From positions 1 through 27,987 of the IMG/VR virus record IMGVR_UViG_3300035698_003246: 27,987 nt of DNA, one strand, 5' to 3'. The notes under the pieces were generated by a model. That model worked only from the letters and a program-made list of their open reading frames with translations. It made no database searches and was not told the origin of the DNA. The translations under genes were made by a program, and so were the position numbers. How positions within the stretch are numbered: position 1 is the stretch's first letter; each line of letters starts with the position of its first letter. Below are positions 20,465 to 27,987 of this stretch, piece after piece. Source of the stretch: a virus.

Positions 20465-21102
20465 TGATTTATACTTATACGGTATCTGTTTCAATAACCT
20501 CATCTAAGATTGACTTGGATAGACTAACTAATGAAATAGCAACTAGCGTTCTAACTCCTACTCTCGACAGACTAGACCTAGACGGAGATATCCTTACGGT
20601 TGTATTCGCCTCGGAAGTTCCCGTTGAAGAGGTTGTTATACTTACGTCTATCATTACTAATCATTCTGGAGAGCCCCTGCCAGAAGTAGTCGAGTTGGCC
20701 AAAGTCAGCATAACTGAAGAGCCAACATTCTCAAACAATATGCTAGAAGATGGGACTTTATTGTACTTAAAGATACATGGAATGATGGCAGTGATACCTG
20801 CACTAGGTACGCACGAGTTCTTATTCACAATACCCTATGCAGAAGTATATATGCAGGGTGCAGAGATATTCAGCGATATACTAGCTCAAACAGATATGAG
20901 TGTTAGACATCCTACACTAGGAGTTTTGGAACAGTATGGATTCCAAGTTTGTACAGGTAGAATTATATATGAGAGAGAATCTAAATATGCCGCTAGATTA
21001 CCAATGGGGATACAAATATCCCTAGAGGTTCACAACAAAGAAAACGTAGAGCAAGAGATGGGTGTTAACTTTTTATTACATGAAATAAGAGAGAACGTAT
21101 AA
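20464..21102 (+). CDS. Virion-region protein of unknown function
   Basis: The start at 20464 (MIYTYTVSVSITSSKIDLDR) is preferred because GGAGGA stands seven bases upstream. The 212-residue protein has an N-terminal alpha/beta part of about 70 residues (ILTVVFASEVPVEEVVILTS) and a larger second domain (TLLYLKIHGMMAVIPALGTH; HPTLGVLEQYGFQVCTGR; MGIQISLEVHN). No family is recognised. It lies at the end of the fibre module, just before the connector genes. It may be a structural protein that helps attach the fibres, but this is based on position only. Confidence 0.65.
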   Translation: MIYTYTVSVSITSSKIDLDRLTNEIATSVLTPTLDRLDLDGDILTVVFASEVPVEEVVILTSIITNHSGEPLPEVVELAKVSITEEPTFSNNMLEDGTLLYLKIHGMMAVIPALGTHEFLFTIPYAEVYMQGAEIFSDILAQTDMSVRHPTLGVLEQYGFQVCTGRIIYERESKYAARLPMGIQISLEVHNKENVEQEMGVNFLLHEIRENV

Positions 21103-21374
21103 TGCAATATCTATTCAACCTATTCTTAGCAGTAGATCAAGCATCGAATACAATACTTCTAGGACATCCGGATGAGACTATTTCAAGTAGACTTGGAAGA
21201 ACTATAGGAAAGGAGAGACATTTCTTTGTTAAACCTTTAAGATTGACAGTAGATGCAATATTCTTCTTCGATACAGACGGAGATATGAAGCATTGCGAGA
21301 AATCTATAATGCCGCTAGAGCAGCAGAATTTTAGAGAAATGGCAGACTACGAGATATGGTCTTGGAATATATAA
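21102..21374 (+). CDS. Small conserved phage protein with DETISSR motif
   Basis: The 90-residue protein begins MQYLFNLFLAVDQASNTILL and carries the phrase HPDETISSRLGRTIGKERHF. I recall the (D/H)PDETISSR phrase from small phage proteins of unknown role, often near structural or lysis genes. The first 20 residues are hydrophobic and could form a membrane helix. The rest contains aromatic strands (TVDAIFFFDTDGDMKHCEKS). It overlaps the gene upstream by one base. No activity is known to me. Confidence 0.7.
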   Translation: MQYLFNLFLAVDQASNTILLGHPDETISSRLGRTIGKERHFFVKPLRLTVDAIFFFDTDGDMKHCEKSIMPLEQQNFREMADYEIWSWNI

Positions 21375-21389
21375 AAACAGGAGTTACTT

Positions 21390-22019
21390 ATGTCATTAGT
21401 TAGTTTAGCGGACATGAAAGTATTTTTAGAAATACCCGTGATAGACACTACTCAGGATGTTTTCTTACAGGATCAGTTAGATGTTGTAAGTGCTGCAGTA
21501 GAGGGATATTGCGCTAGAAAGTTTGAGGTAGGATCTTACGTTCAGACTTTCTACAAAGATGAATTAGAGAAACCTCAGAAAGAGTTATTACTATATCATT
21601 ACCCAGTTCAGTCAATTACTTCAATATTTGAAAGTGGTACTGAGGTCACTGATTACAGAAGGATAGATAGCGTAGGTAAAATAGTACGTCCTCTAAAATT
21701 TCTATGGTCTTATGACTCTGAGCTAGTAGTTACTTATGACGCAGGGTTTACAGCTATACCTCTTCCAATAGTTTCCACAGTAAGGACTTTAGTAGAAGAG
21801 AGATACAATAAGAAAATGGCAGGGGTTTCATTGAACTTTGGAAGTGACATCCAAGGTATTTCAATCCCAGGAACTATATCAATCCAGTATGACTACACTC
21901 TTCAAAGCAATGAAAGAGCTACTGCATACGGAATGATAATAGGTAATCATGCCAATGTTCTAGATCTTTTTAGAAGTGAAAGAGCAGTTATCGGAACTAT
22001 AGGGAATAAATATGTCTAG
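21390..22019 (+). CDS. Head-tail connector, gp6-like
   Basis: The 209-residue adaptor binds the portal ring and begins the neck. The family pattern is visible: SLADMKVFLEI, then DVFLQDQLDVVSAAVEGYCARKFEV (helical core of the DNA-packaging/connector fold), then YPVQSITSIFESG and LVVTYDAGFTAIPLPIVSTV, a signature of HK97 gp6-like connectors. AGGAG stands before the start. It overlaps the next gene, which should be the head-closure protein. Confidence 0.85.
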   Translation: MSLVSLADMKVFLEIPVIDTTQDVFLQDQLDVVSAAVEGYCARKFEVGSYVQTFYKDELEKPQKELLLYHYPVQSITSIFESGTEVTDYRRIDSVGKIVRPLKFLWSYDSELVVTYDAGFTAIPLPIVSTVRTLVEERYNKKMAGVSLNFGSDIQGISIPGTISIQYDYTLQSNERATAYGMIIGNHANVLDLFRSERAVIGTIGNKYV

Positions 22020-22338
22020 CCTCAACAACGCTTTCAAAGCAGCACTAAAACTAGCAGCAAGTGACTACCTCTGGGAGCGGCCAGGCCAAGTGGACACATT
22101 CACTATTAAAGTAGCTAAATCAAATTACAGTAGGAATCTGCAAGGGCCTGAAGAAGTGGTTATGAGTGGGCGAGAATTTGTCCTCGAAAAAACACAAATG
22201 CAAGACCTAAGTCTATACCCTCCAAAACGAGGGGATAGACTTGTAGATCAAATTAATACAGTTTATTCAATAACAGAAATAAATCAGATGACTGGCCTTA
22301 AGGGAGAGTTGATAGGATTTAGGGTAAGGGTAGATTAA
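22012..22338 (+). CDS. Head closure / head-tail joining protein
   Basis: The 108-residue protein is in the size range and position of SPP1 gp16/HK97 gp9-type head-closure proteins. It is predicted to be a small beta barrel: VDTFTIKVAKSNYSRNLQGP, REFVLEKTQMQDLSLYPPKR, GDRLVDQINTVYSITEI, then a last strand GELIGFRVRV. The phrase PPKRGDRLVDQINTVYSI is the recognisable core. It overlaps the connector gene by eight bases and shares one base with the next. Confidence 0.75.
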   Translation: MSSLNNAFKAALKLAASDYLWERPGQVDTFTIKVAKSNYSRNLQGPEEVVMSGREFVLEKTQMQDLSLYPPKRGDRLVDQINTVYSITEINQMTGLKGELIGFRVRVD

Positions 22339-23144
22339 TGGCGATACTAAATTTTTCTATTGAAGAGTCTGGGAAAAGTAAACCTGTCTACGATGTAGAA
22401 GGAGCTCCTAGTGGAACAAATTTAGCAGACCTTCTATCATTTACAAAAGAAGCTCTTATCTCAGTTACTAATACTGTACTTAAAGATGAGCAGAGCAGAG
22501 GGTTCGATAAAGATCCTCTAATCCTGGTAGACAATAAAAAGAACAGGCCTTTAGAATTAGTAAAGCCTCTAGGTAAAATAGAAATTTATTCAAAGATAAA
22601 TGACATCGCAGGGCCTCTTCTAGATCTTTACGAAGGTATTAGAAGAAGATCTCCAAAGGTAAGCGGTAACTACGATAAATATAACGCAGTTTATTATAAT
22701 GGATCTCTTATAGGAGATGACTACAACGAAGTAAAAGCTTGGATGGATTCAAACTCTTCTAGAGTAAAGCAAGGAGATAGATTTCGTTTCGTAAATAGAG
22801 CTCCTTACGCCCTGGCCCTAGAATTAAAAGGGGTTACTAGAGGAAATATAAAAGGAAGGTCTGCAAAAGTTGGGAAGAAAGGCCAAGAGAAAACTACAGT
22901 TAGAAAGCCAAACGGAACTTACTATCTAAGCTACTTAGCTGCACGAAAAAGAATAGGGAAGAACGTAAAACTTAAATTCGAGATGCTTCCCGGAAGTTAC
23001 TTCGGGTTCACTAACCCTATCACTCCGTCTGGAGGGAGAAGTTTTAGAACTACTTTCCACGAAAAAAATACAAAACATAAAGGTTATTATGTATACCCTT
23101 CAATTACAGTAGGGATCTTTAAAGAAGGGGTGGTACTGCAATGA
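22338..23144 (+). CDS. Tail completion / neck protein, HK97 gp10-like by position
   Basis: The 268-residue basic protein starts MAILNFSIEESGKSKPVYDV. It contains a helical part (ADLLSFTKEALISVTNTVLK), the segment RFRFVNRAPYALALELKGVT, typical of gp10-like neck proteins (a strand followed by 'ya..le.G'), and a C-terminal strand (YYVYPSITVGIFK). Its middle is longer than in HK97 gp10, suggesting an added domain. The position between head closure and tail terminator fits. The call rests on context plus the short motif. Confidence 0.6.
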   Translation: MAILNFSIEESGKSKPVYDVEGAPSGTNLADLLSFTKEALISVTNTVLKDEQSRGFDKDPLILVDNKKNRPLELVKPLGKIEIYSKINDIAGPLLDLYEGIRRRSPKVSGNYDKYNAVYYNGSLIGDDYNEVKAWMDSNSSRVKQGDRFRFVNRAPYALALELKGVTRGNIKGRSAKVGKKGQEKTTVRKPNGTYYLSYLAARKRIGKNVKLKFEMLPGSYFGFTNPITPSGGRSFRTTFHEKNTKHKGYYVYPSITVGIFKEGVVLQ

Positions 23145-23593
23145 GTTCACAATCAGTAGTTGACCGAGTTACTACATTTATAAATACAAACTTTCCTGCC
23201 GAGCCTTTAGTAGATCTAACTGCAGAGTTTAGAAATCTTCAAGATTTATTAGACTCTCACGGAGTAGGGAGAAACGATGCTTGGCTAGGGATACAGTTTA
23301 TCGGAAACGACGAACTACCTATTTCACTTTCAGCAACTAACAACTCCGGTAAGTACCGAGAGTTAGGAGCAATTTACATTCATGTTGTCGGAGTAGCTGC
23401 CATCAATGCAGCTTCGGGAATAAGAGCAAGAGCAGATGCTTTACGAGTAGGACTTCGTGGGCAGAACATTTCAGGAGTGAGAATAGAGTCAGTAACTCCT
23501 GCCAACTTCAATGCAGGAGCAACTCTCCAATTTGAAGGAGGTTGGACTGGGGCCAGCGTCATAGCTGCTTACGAGTCAGACATTGACTTATAG
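23141..23593 (+). CDS. Tail terminator protein
   Basis: The 150-residue protein should form the hexameric ring that stops tail-tube growth and joins tail to head. It has the expected layout: an N-terminal helix (VVDRVTTFINTNFP), a strand with WLGIQFIG, a central strand-rich region YRELGAIYIHVVGVAA followed by the helix GIRARADALRVGLRG, and a last strand GGWTGASVIAAYESDI. This matches DUF4128/gpU-like terminators. ATGA overlap with the preceding gene indicates coupling. Confidence 0.75.
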   Translation: MSSQSVVDRVTTFINTNFPAEPLVDLTAEFRNLQDLLDSHGVGRNDAWLGIQFIGNDELPISLSATNNSGKYRELGAIYIHVVGVAAINAASGIRARADALRVGLRGQNISGVRIESVTPANFNAGATLQFEGGWTGASVIAAYESDIDL

Positions 23594-23636
23594 AGAATAA
23601 AAATAAAAAATAATAATAACAATCAAGGAGAAGGTT

Positions 23637-24812
23637 ATGAGTAGTTCAAATTTAGTTAGACTGGCATATATAAAAGAGTCAGTTCTTGGGGAAACTCCAG
23701 GGGCAGGAGACTTCGACACATTTCGTTTTATAAGTGAGTCTTTATCTGGAACTCCAGATACTACAGAAAGTCAGCAAATACGTACAGACAGAATGTCTAG
23801 TGGTCAAGTAGTTACAGGACTTCAAGTTCAAGGGGACAAGTCTTTTGAATTAGCAAAAGAGAGTCAACTAGAAGATTTTATGGAAAGTGCTATGCAGTCT
23901 TTATTCGCTGCAGGAGCTTCACTATCTGAAACTTTCACTATCGATAATGTCTCTAAGACTATCGTTAGAGGGTCAGGAGATTATCTTGCAGACGGAGTTA
24001 AAGTTGGAGACATCGTAGTAGGAACTGGATTTACAGATCCTCTAAATGCCGAGCCAGTAATGGTTAGACTAGTAGACGCTACAACAATTACTTATGTTGG
24101 AGAGTTAGTAGATGTTTCTGAAGTTGCTCTTCTAGATGTTTCTTCTAATGTTGGGATCGGAATTGACAAACATTCTTTCTCAATCGAGAAAACATTCCTA
24201 GACTTAACTGACAAAGCTATTCTTTATAGAGGTATGTTAGCAAACACTATGCAACTTTCAGTTTCATACGGAGAAATTATAAACGGATCTTTCGGTCTAG
24301 TAGGAACTAAATATGAAGCTGTTTCTGGTGCTGCTAATTTTATTACAGATGGCAGGACTATTCTGCCTCCTGCGACTACTCAGTCATTAAATGGTTCTAT
24401 TGATATGCCATTCTTAGCTTCGAGTGCCGTAGGTACTTTAGACGAAGTTTCTTTCTGTATTCAGTCAGTAGAGCTTAACTTAAATAACAACCTTATCGCT
24501 CAAAACTGTATCGGGGAAGCCGCTGCAGTAGACTATAGTGCAGGAACAGCTCAGATAGAAGTTTCAATCTCAGCTTACTTAAGTGATGAGAACTGGGCAA
24601 TACTAGGGAAGAAATTGACTCAAGAGTCTTTCTCTCTTGGATTCATGGTTAAGAACTTAGACGGATGGTATTATTTCTACCTACCTGCAGTTCAGGTTTC
24701 TTTTGACGATCCTGCAAGTGGTGGTGCTAACCAAGATGTTATTCTTGATATGAGCGGAACTGCGAAAGTAGGATCTCTTGGTGAGTCTGCTTTAAGAATT
24801 TATAAATCATAG
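23637..24812 (+). CDS. Major tail tube protein
   Basis: The 391-residue protein is a phage tube protein of the Phage_tube_2 type. The N-terminus SNLVRLAYIKESVLGETPGA, the phrase SQQIRTDRMSSGQVVTGLQV and the helix ESQLEDFMESAM are typical. It has an inserted domain around residues 97-165 (SETFTIDNVSKTIVRGSGD and following) and the final strands GGANQDVILDMSGTAKV. Rings of it stack to form the hollow tube around the tape measure. A strong AAGGAGAAGG SD and a following terminator fit high expression. No sheath gene is adjacent, supporting a non-contractile tail. Confidence 0.85.
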   Translation: MSSSNLVRLAYIKESVLGETPGAGDFDTFRFISESLSGTPDTTESQQIRTDRMSSGQVVTGLQVQGDKSFELAKESQLEDFMESAMQSLFAAGASLSETFTIDNVSKTIVRGSGDYLADGVKVGDIVVGTGFTDPLNAEPVMVRLVDATTITYVGELVDVSEVALLDVSSNVGIGIDKHSFSIEKTFLDLTDKAILYRGMLANTMQLSVSYGEIINGSFGLVGTKYEAVSGAANFITDGRTILPPATTQSLNGSIDMPFLASSAVGTLDEVSFCIQSVELNLNNNLIAQNCIGEAAAVDYSAGTAQIEVSISAYLSDENWAILGKKLTQESFSLGFMVKNLDGWYYFYLPAVQVSFDDPASGGANQDVILDMSGTAKVGSLGESALRIYKS

Positions 24813-24899
24813 CAGTGCTGATTGGGACTCCGAGCCCGTATCTATAAGCACTAATAGTAGGCAGAGATACCTCCATGTCTCTGCCTTTCTTTTTTATTT
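24813..24899 (+). terminator. Structured intergenic region with strong terminator
   Basis: GGCAGAGA and TCTCTGCC (24860-24885) form an 8-bp stem, followed by TTTCTTTTTTATTT, a good intrinsic terminator. Upstream, AGTGCT and AGCACT can close an outer stem around an imperfect inner palindrome (GGGACTCCGAGCCC). The region lies between the abundant tail tube gene and the tail chaperone gene and should reduce read-through, setting the ratio of the two. Confidence 0.75.
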
Positions 24900-24950
24900 G
24901 CCATATTGTGAAGTAGTTTATACGATCTTTTTATAACTCGGAGGTTATTC

Positions 24951-25349
24951 ATGAAAACAAATTTAGACAAAATGTTTAAGACAAGTTCAGATTTAGAGCT
25001 AGAAGGTATCTGGTTTGAGATAGACGATACTATCGCTTTCAAATTAAAGAGGTTCGGAGGCAGAAATGCTAAAGCAGCTAAAGCAGCCACAGCAAAGCAT
25101 TACAAGCCTTTTGCAAAGAAAGCAGAGTTCGGTGGCTTAACTCCAGAAGAAGATTTTATGATAGTTGCCAAAATGTTTATAGACACTTCCCTAACAGAAT
25201 GGAGAGGAGTTGAAGTAGACGGAGTTCCTTTAGAACTTAATCACGACAACGCTCTTAAACTTTTTACAGAACTACCTGAGTTATTCAATGCGTTATATAG
25301 CAATGCGCAAAGCGTAGATAACTACAAAGAAGTTTTGGGAAACGACTAA
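24951..25349 (+). CDS. Tail assembly chaperone G
   Basis: The 132-residue short form coats the tape measure with its longer GT form during tail assembly and is not in the virion. It is small and acidic-helical, starting MKTNLDKMFKTSSDLELEGI. It includes TIAFKLKRFGGRNAKAAKAA, the phrase KAEFGGLTPEEDFMIVAKMF common in phage chaperones, and a C-terminal helix (ALKLFTELPELFNALYSNAQ). A CGGAGG SD stands eight bases before the ATG. The final codons contain a -1 slippery site. Confidence 0.85.
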   Translation: MKTNLDKMFKTSSDLELEGIWFEIDDTIAFKLKRFGGRNAKAAKAATAKHYKPFAKKAEFGGLTPEEDFMIVAKMFIDTSLTEWRGVEVDGVPLELNHDNALKLFTELPELFNALYSNAQSVDNYKEVLGND

Positions 25350-25681
25350 GATCCTATATTAAATGGTGCTGCACTTGGCAGGGCCGAGAGGACTTCTATA
25401 GGATGCTCTCAGAGAAAGGAAGACTTAGGGACGAAGACGCTTGTCCCAATGTCGAGTATCTGGAGTTCTATATAGAAGCTTTTCATGAGTTAGGAACTTG
25501 TAGAAATTCAGGAATGGGGCTCGCTCCTATTCCCTTTTTGGCAATATTAGAATACGCTAGACTATATGATATAGAAGGGGAATCTTTAGATGACCTCCTT
25601 CATATCGTTAGAGCAATGGACAGTGCTTTAATGGAACATGAATCCAAGAAGGGAAGCAATAAAAATGCCAAAGCAAACTGA
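24951..25681 (+). CDS. Tail assembly chaperone GT, -1 frameshift product
   Basis: Slippage at GGGAAAC joins residues 1-131 of G to 112 codons of the -1 frame (25343-25681), giving 243 residues. The new part starts RLRSYIKWCCTWQGREDFYR and continues through YIEAFHELGTCRNSG and APIPFLAILEYARLYD, the usual style of GT domains, which bind the tail tube protein. The second frame is open back through the overlap, and its first ATG at 25403 has no usable SD, so it is not made alone. The stop overlaps the start of the tape measure gene. Location between tail tube and tape measure is the rule for G/GT pairs. Confidence 0.85.
25337..25404 (+). other. -1 frameshift signal: GGGAAAC plus stem-loop
   Basis: The heptamer G GGA AAC (25337-25343) is in phase with G. 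After a 7-base spacer, ATCCTATA (25351-25358) can pair perfectly with TATAGGAT (25397-25404). The loop contains a smaller stem CTGC/GCAG. Slippery sequence, spacer and downstream structure agree with known phage G/GT signals (lambda uses GGGAAAG). Confidence 0.85.
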
Positions 25682-27987
25682 AACTAGAGTAATTAAAATA
25701 AAAATAGATACTCAAGGCGATAAGTCTTTACAGAACATCGCACGAGGTATGGATAAAATATCTAAGAGCACTAAGAAAACTGCAAGCAGTGTCAGTTATT
25801 TGAAAAATGCTTTTAACGCAATCGCAGGATTCTCTTTTGCAGGAGTAGGGATTGCTTCAGTAATCCAACTTGCAGATAGTATGCAGTTACTAGAAGGGCG
25901 AATCGCTGCCTTGACTGGAGAAGCTGACAAGGCATCTGAGATAATGGATAGCCTTGCCCAAGTAGCAAACAACGTGGCAGTACCTATTCAAAGTGCTGCA
26001 GAAGTGTATAACAGATTAGGACTCTCTCTTGGAGATATTGGTATCAGTACTCAGGAAGTTTTAGATGTCACAGAAAATCTATTTAAGACATTCCGTTTAG
26101 CAGGATCAAGTACGGCAGAGATGACCGGAGCTGTAATCCAACTATCTCAAGGTTTAGCTTCAGGTCAATTACGTGGCCAGGAATTAAGATCTGTTCTAGA
26201 AGCCAATGCGGTAGTCGGGGGAATTTTAGCTAAGTCCCTCGGAGTAACTAGAGGAGAGCTACTTAAGTTCTCTGAGAAACGTGGTGGGATAACTGCAGAC
26301 GAAGTTCTTCTAGCGTTATCTGAAAACACTGAATCCTTAGATGCTCAAATGGCGGCACTAGGCCTTACTATCGGGCAGAGAGTTATTGTAGAAGTAAACA
26401 AAGCGCAGATAGCTTTCAATAACTTAAATAAAGAGTTAGGACTTACTACTAAAGTAGTAGGTACAATAGACTTCCTATCAAATAATATAAAAGCTCTAGG
26501 AGCTGCAGCGGCAGGAATAGCCGGAGCTGCAGGTATCGGAGCTATAAAAGGTCTGATAGCTTTCTTCGGAGGAGCGGCGGTAAGTGCTGCTGCAGTGGCC
26601 TTCGGTATTTTATCTTTAAAGATAGCTGCTGTTACTGCGGTAGTGGTATACCTTGACGAAATAATGAGATCTTTGAGCAAGATAATTCTAGCAATTCCCA
26701 TAGCATTTCTCTCTGCTGCTGAAGCAATGGATAGGTTTATAACTGGGGGAACTATTCTAGGTAGACTAGCAGGAAGCATTGCAGATGACTTGTTACATGT
26801 TTCTACAGCTATGGATGACGTAGAGAAGTCTAACCCTTTCAATAACTTTGTACTTCAAGCAAGAAAGTCTGAAGTAGTTATAAAGTCGGTGGGAGATCTA
26901 TTCGAGGCAACTTTCGGAAAGTTCGAAGCTCCTAAGATAGTAACTGCAGAAGATACTTTCAATGAGGTAAAAACAGTTCAGGCCTTAAACCTGGCATACC
27001 GTGACTCACTAATAACTCTGGGACAGTATAACTCCAAGTTATTAGAGATAAGAACTGCTAATATAAATAAGCAGTGGACAGACGGAACTATAAGCATAGA
27101 AGAGCAAGAGAAGAAACTGAGAGATCTAAACAGACAAGTAGATCAATACGCAATAACTCTTCAAAGAGTGGAAGAGTCTTTCTCTAGAACAGGAAACATA
27201 GAGAAATATATAAACTCTCTGGCAAGTCTAAGAGACAATGATGTTCTTAAGTCTTTCGGCCAGGCCTCTAAAGAAGTAGAAAACCTTAACTCTAAATTAA
27301 GAGATGCTCAGACAATTCAATACAGACAAGCCCTTGAAGGAGCTAGGATCTCTCTAGAGCAGTTCGAAGACTTGACGGTATCTCTTAGGTTACAGGAACT
27401 AAACGAGCAGTTTAGGAGAGGTACTATAGACATCTACACATACAACGCTGCCATGAACGCAACGCAACAGTCTTTCAACGGAGGAAGAGCTCTTGCTGAA
27501 GGTGCGAAGCAGTACATAGATAGTGTTGGAACAATATCTACTCAAGTGGCAGGTGCTATAAATAATACTTTCAAAGCAACTGAAGACGCTTTCATATCTT
27601 TTATTAAAACAGGTAAAGCTTCTTTCAGCGATTTCGCTCAAGGGGTTTTAGATGACCTACAGAGAATTATAATAAGATCTAAGATCATAGCTCCACTTGC
27701 TCAAGGATTACTAAACGCTACTGGAAGCCCAGGAGTGCAGACTACTGCCACTGCCACTACTACAGGAACAGGATCTTTCGTCCCCATCGCAGCAAACGGA
27801 AGAGCATATAATTCTTCAGGAGTTAACTACTTCGCAAATGGAGGAGTTTTTGACTCTCCCACTGCCTTTGGTTACTCAGGTGGTTTAGGGGTTATGGGAG
27901 AAGCAGGGCCAGAGGCCATCATGCCTTTGAACAGAGACAGTCAAGGTAAACTTGGTGTTAAAGCAGTTCCTTCAAATGTAATAGTAA
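25665..27987 (+). CDS. Tape measure protein, lambda type (3' end cut by window)
   Basis: The protein starts MPKQTETRVIKIKIDTQGDK at an ATG 17 bases inside the GT frame and runs 774 codons to the window edge without a stop. The N-terminal part (about residues 50-230: MQLLEGRIAALTGEADKASE, then QGLASGQLRGQELRSVLEAN) is the conserved tape-measure N domain. Residues about 278-330 are very hydrophobic, probably membrane-active during DNA injection. Long helical repeats follow. Near the edge comes GYSGGLGVMGEAGPEAIMPL, then NRDSQGKLGV, the lambda gpH-type C-terminal motif, so the end is probably near. It sets tail length and helps DNA entry. Confidence 0.95.
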   Translation, partial: MPKQTETRVIKIKIDTQGDKSLQNIARGMDKISKSTKKTASSVSYLKNAFNAIAGFSFAGVGIASVIQLADSMQLLEGRIAALTGEADKASEIMDSLAQVANNVAVPIQSAAEVYNRLGLSLGDIGISTQEVLDVTENLFKTFRLAGSSTAEMTGAVIQLSQGLASGQLRGQELRSVLEANAVVGGILAKSLGVTRGELLKFSEKRGGITADEVLLALSENTESLDAQMAALGLTIGQRVIVEVNKAQIAFNNLNKELGLTTKVVGTIDFLSNNIKALGAAAAGIAGAAGIGAIKGLIAFFGGAAVSAAAVAFGILSLKIAAVTAVVVYLDEIMRSLSKIILAIPIAFLSAAEAMDRFITGGTILGRLAGSIADDLLHVSTAMDDVEKSNPFNNFVLQARKSEVVIKSVGDLFEATFGKFEAPKIVTAEDTFNEVKTVQALNLAYRDSLITLGQYNSKLLEIRTANINKQWTDGTISIEEQEKKLRDLNRQVDQYAITLQRVEESFSRTGNIEKYINSLASLRDNDVLKSFGQASKEVENLNSKLRDAQTIQYRQALEGARISLEQFEDLTVSLRLQELNEQFRRGTIDIYTYNAAMNATQQSFNGGRALAEGAKQYIDSVGTISTQVAGAINNTFKATEDAFISFIKTGKASFSDFAQGVLDDLQRIIIRSKIIAPLAQGLLNATGSPGVQTTATATTTGTGSFVPIAANGRAYNSSGVNYFANGGVFDSPTAFGYSGGLGVMGEAGPEAIMPLNRDSQGKLGVKAVPSNVIV

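Noticed and set aside
25403-25681. Independent gene starting at the ATG 25403
   Set aside because: There is no usable SD, and the frame is open far upstream to the GGGAAAC site. It is better explained as the frameshifted end of the tail chaperone.
26345-26842. Leftward 165-codon frame inside the tape measure gene
   Set aside because: The plus strand is a continuous, clearly homologous tape measure protein here. The reverse frame is an Ala/Ile/Pro-rich shadow of its hydrophobic segment.

Overview
The window is the central part of a tailed double-stranded DNA phage genome of low to moderate GC content. The gene set (HK97-type capsid, ClpP-like prohead protease, HK97 portal, tail terminator, tail tube, frameshifted tail chaperone and lambda-type tape measure, with no sheath gene in the expected place) points to a siphovirus. 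No integrase or tRNA gene was seen. The host cannot be fixed from the sequence. Strong Shine-Dalgarno (SD) sequences and a phage-encoded lipoprotein with a type II signal peptide indicate a bacterium, possibly Gram-negative.

Layout. Bases 1-7634 are a leftward block of densely packed, mostly small genes. It begins with a protein of two ribbon-helix-helix-like units and an SF3 helicase. It continues through small membrane, zinc-ribbon, coiled-coil, pentapeptide-repeat and glycine/serine-repeat proteins, and ends with a cytosine-5 DNA methyltransferase whose motifs are circularly permuted. Bases 7635-8188 are a gene-free divergent control region. From 8189 to the end runs the rightward virion block. 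Its order is small terminase, an unknown gene, a lipoprotein with a metzincin zinc-protease motif, large terminase, prohead protease, major capsid protein, a probable decoration protein, a small EEIK-repeat protein and the portal. A module of about 5.8 kb with collagen-like and beta-sandwich fibre proteins follows. Then come head-tail connectors, a tail terminator, the tail tube protein, the tail chaperone (G and -1 frameshifted GT) and a tape measure gene cut by the window end.

Points that stand out. (1) Four nearly identical leader elements, each a short hairpin followed at once by an SD sequence, precede four consecutive small early genes; a fifth gene has a hairpin of similar layout but different sequence. 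(2) A cysteine-rich reading frame without a normal start is reachable only by a -1 frameshift at TTTAAAG, or by a rare start after a perfect SD, at the end of a small early gene. (3) A metzincin-motif lipoprotein sits inside the terminase cassette. (4) The cytosine methyltransferase is permuted (order IX-X-I-IV-VI-VIII). (5) The tail chaperone has a textbook GGGAAAC slippery site with an 8-bp stem 7 nt downstream. (6) A terminator-like hairpin overlaps an SD-sequestering hairpin ahead of the EEIK-repeat gene.

How the genes work together. The early block should replicate and protect the DNA and interfere with host functions. The late block builds a capsid (protease, capsid protein, decoration protein, portal, terminase), probably dresses the head or neck with collagen-stalked fibres, and assembles a long tail whose length is set by the tape measure with its G/GT chaperones. 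ATGA overlaps are frequent, so translational coupling is probably widespread. Hairpins after the capsid, decoration, fibre and tail-tube genes look like expression-tuning terminators or processing sites.
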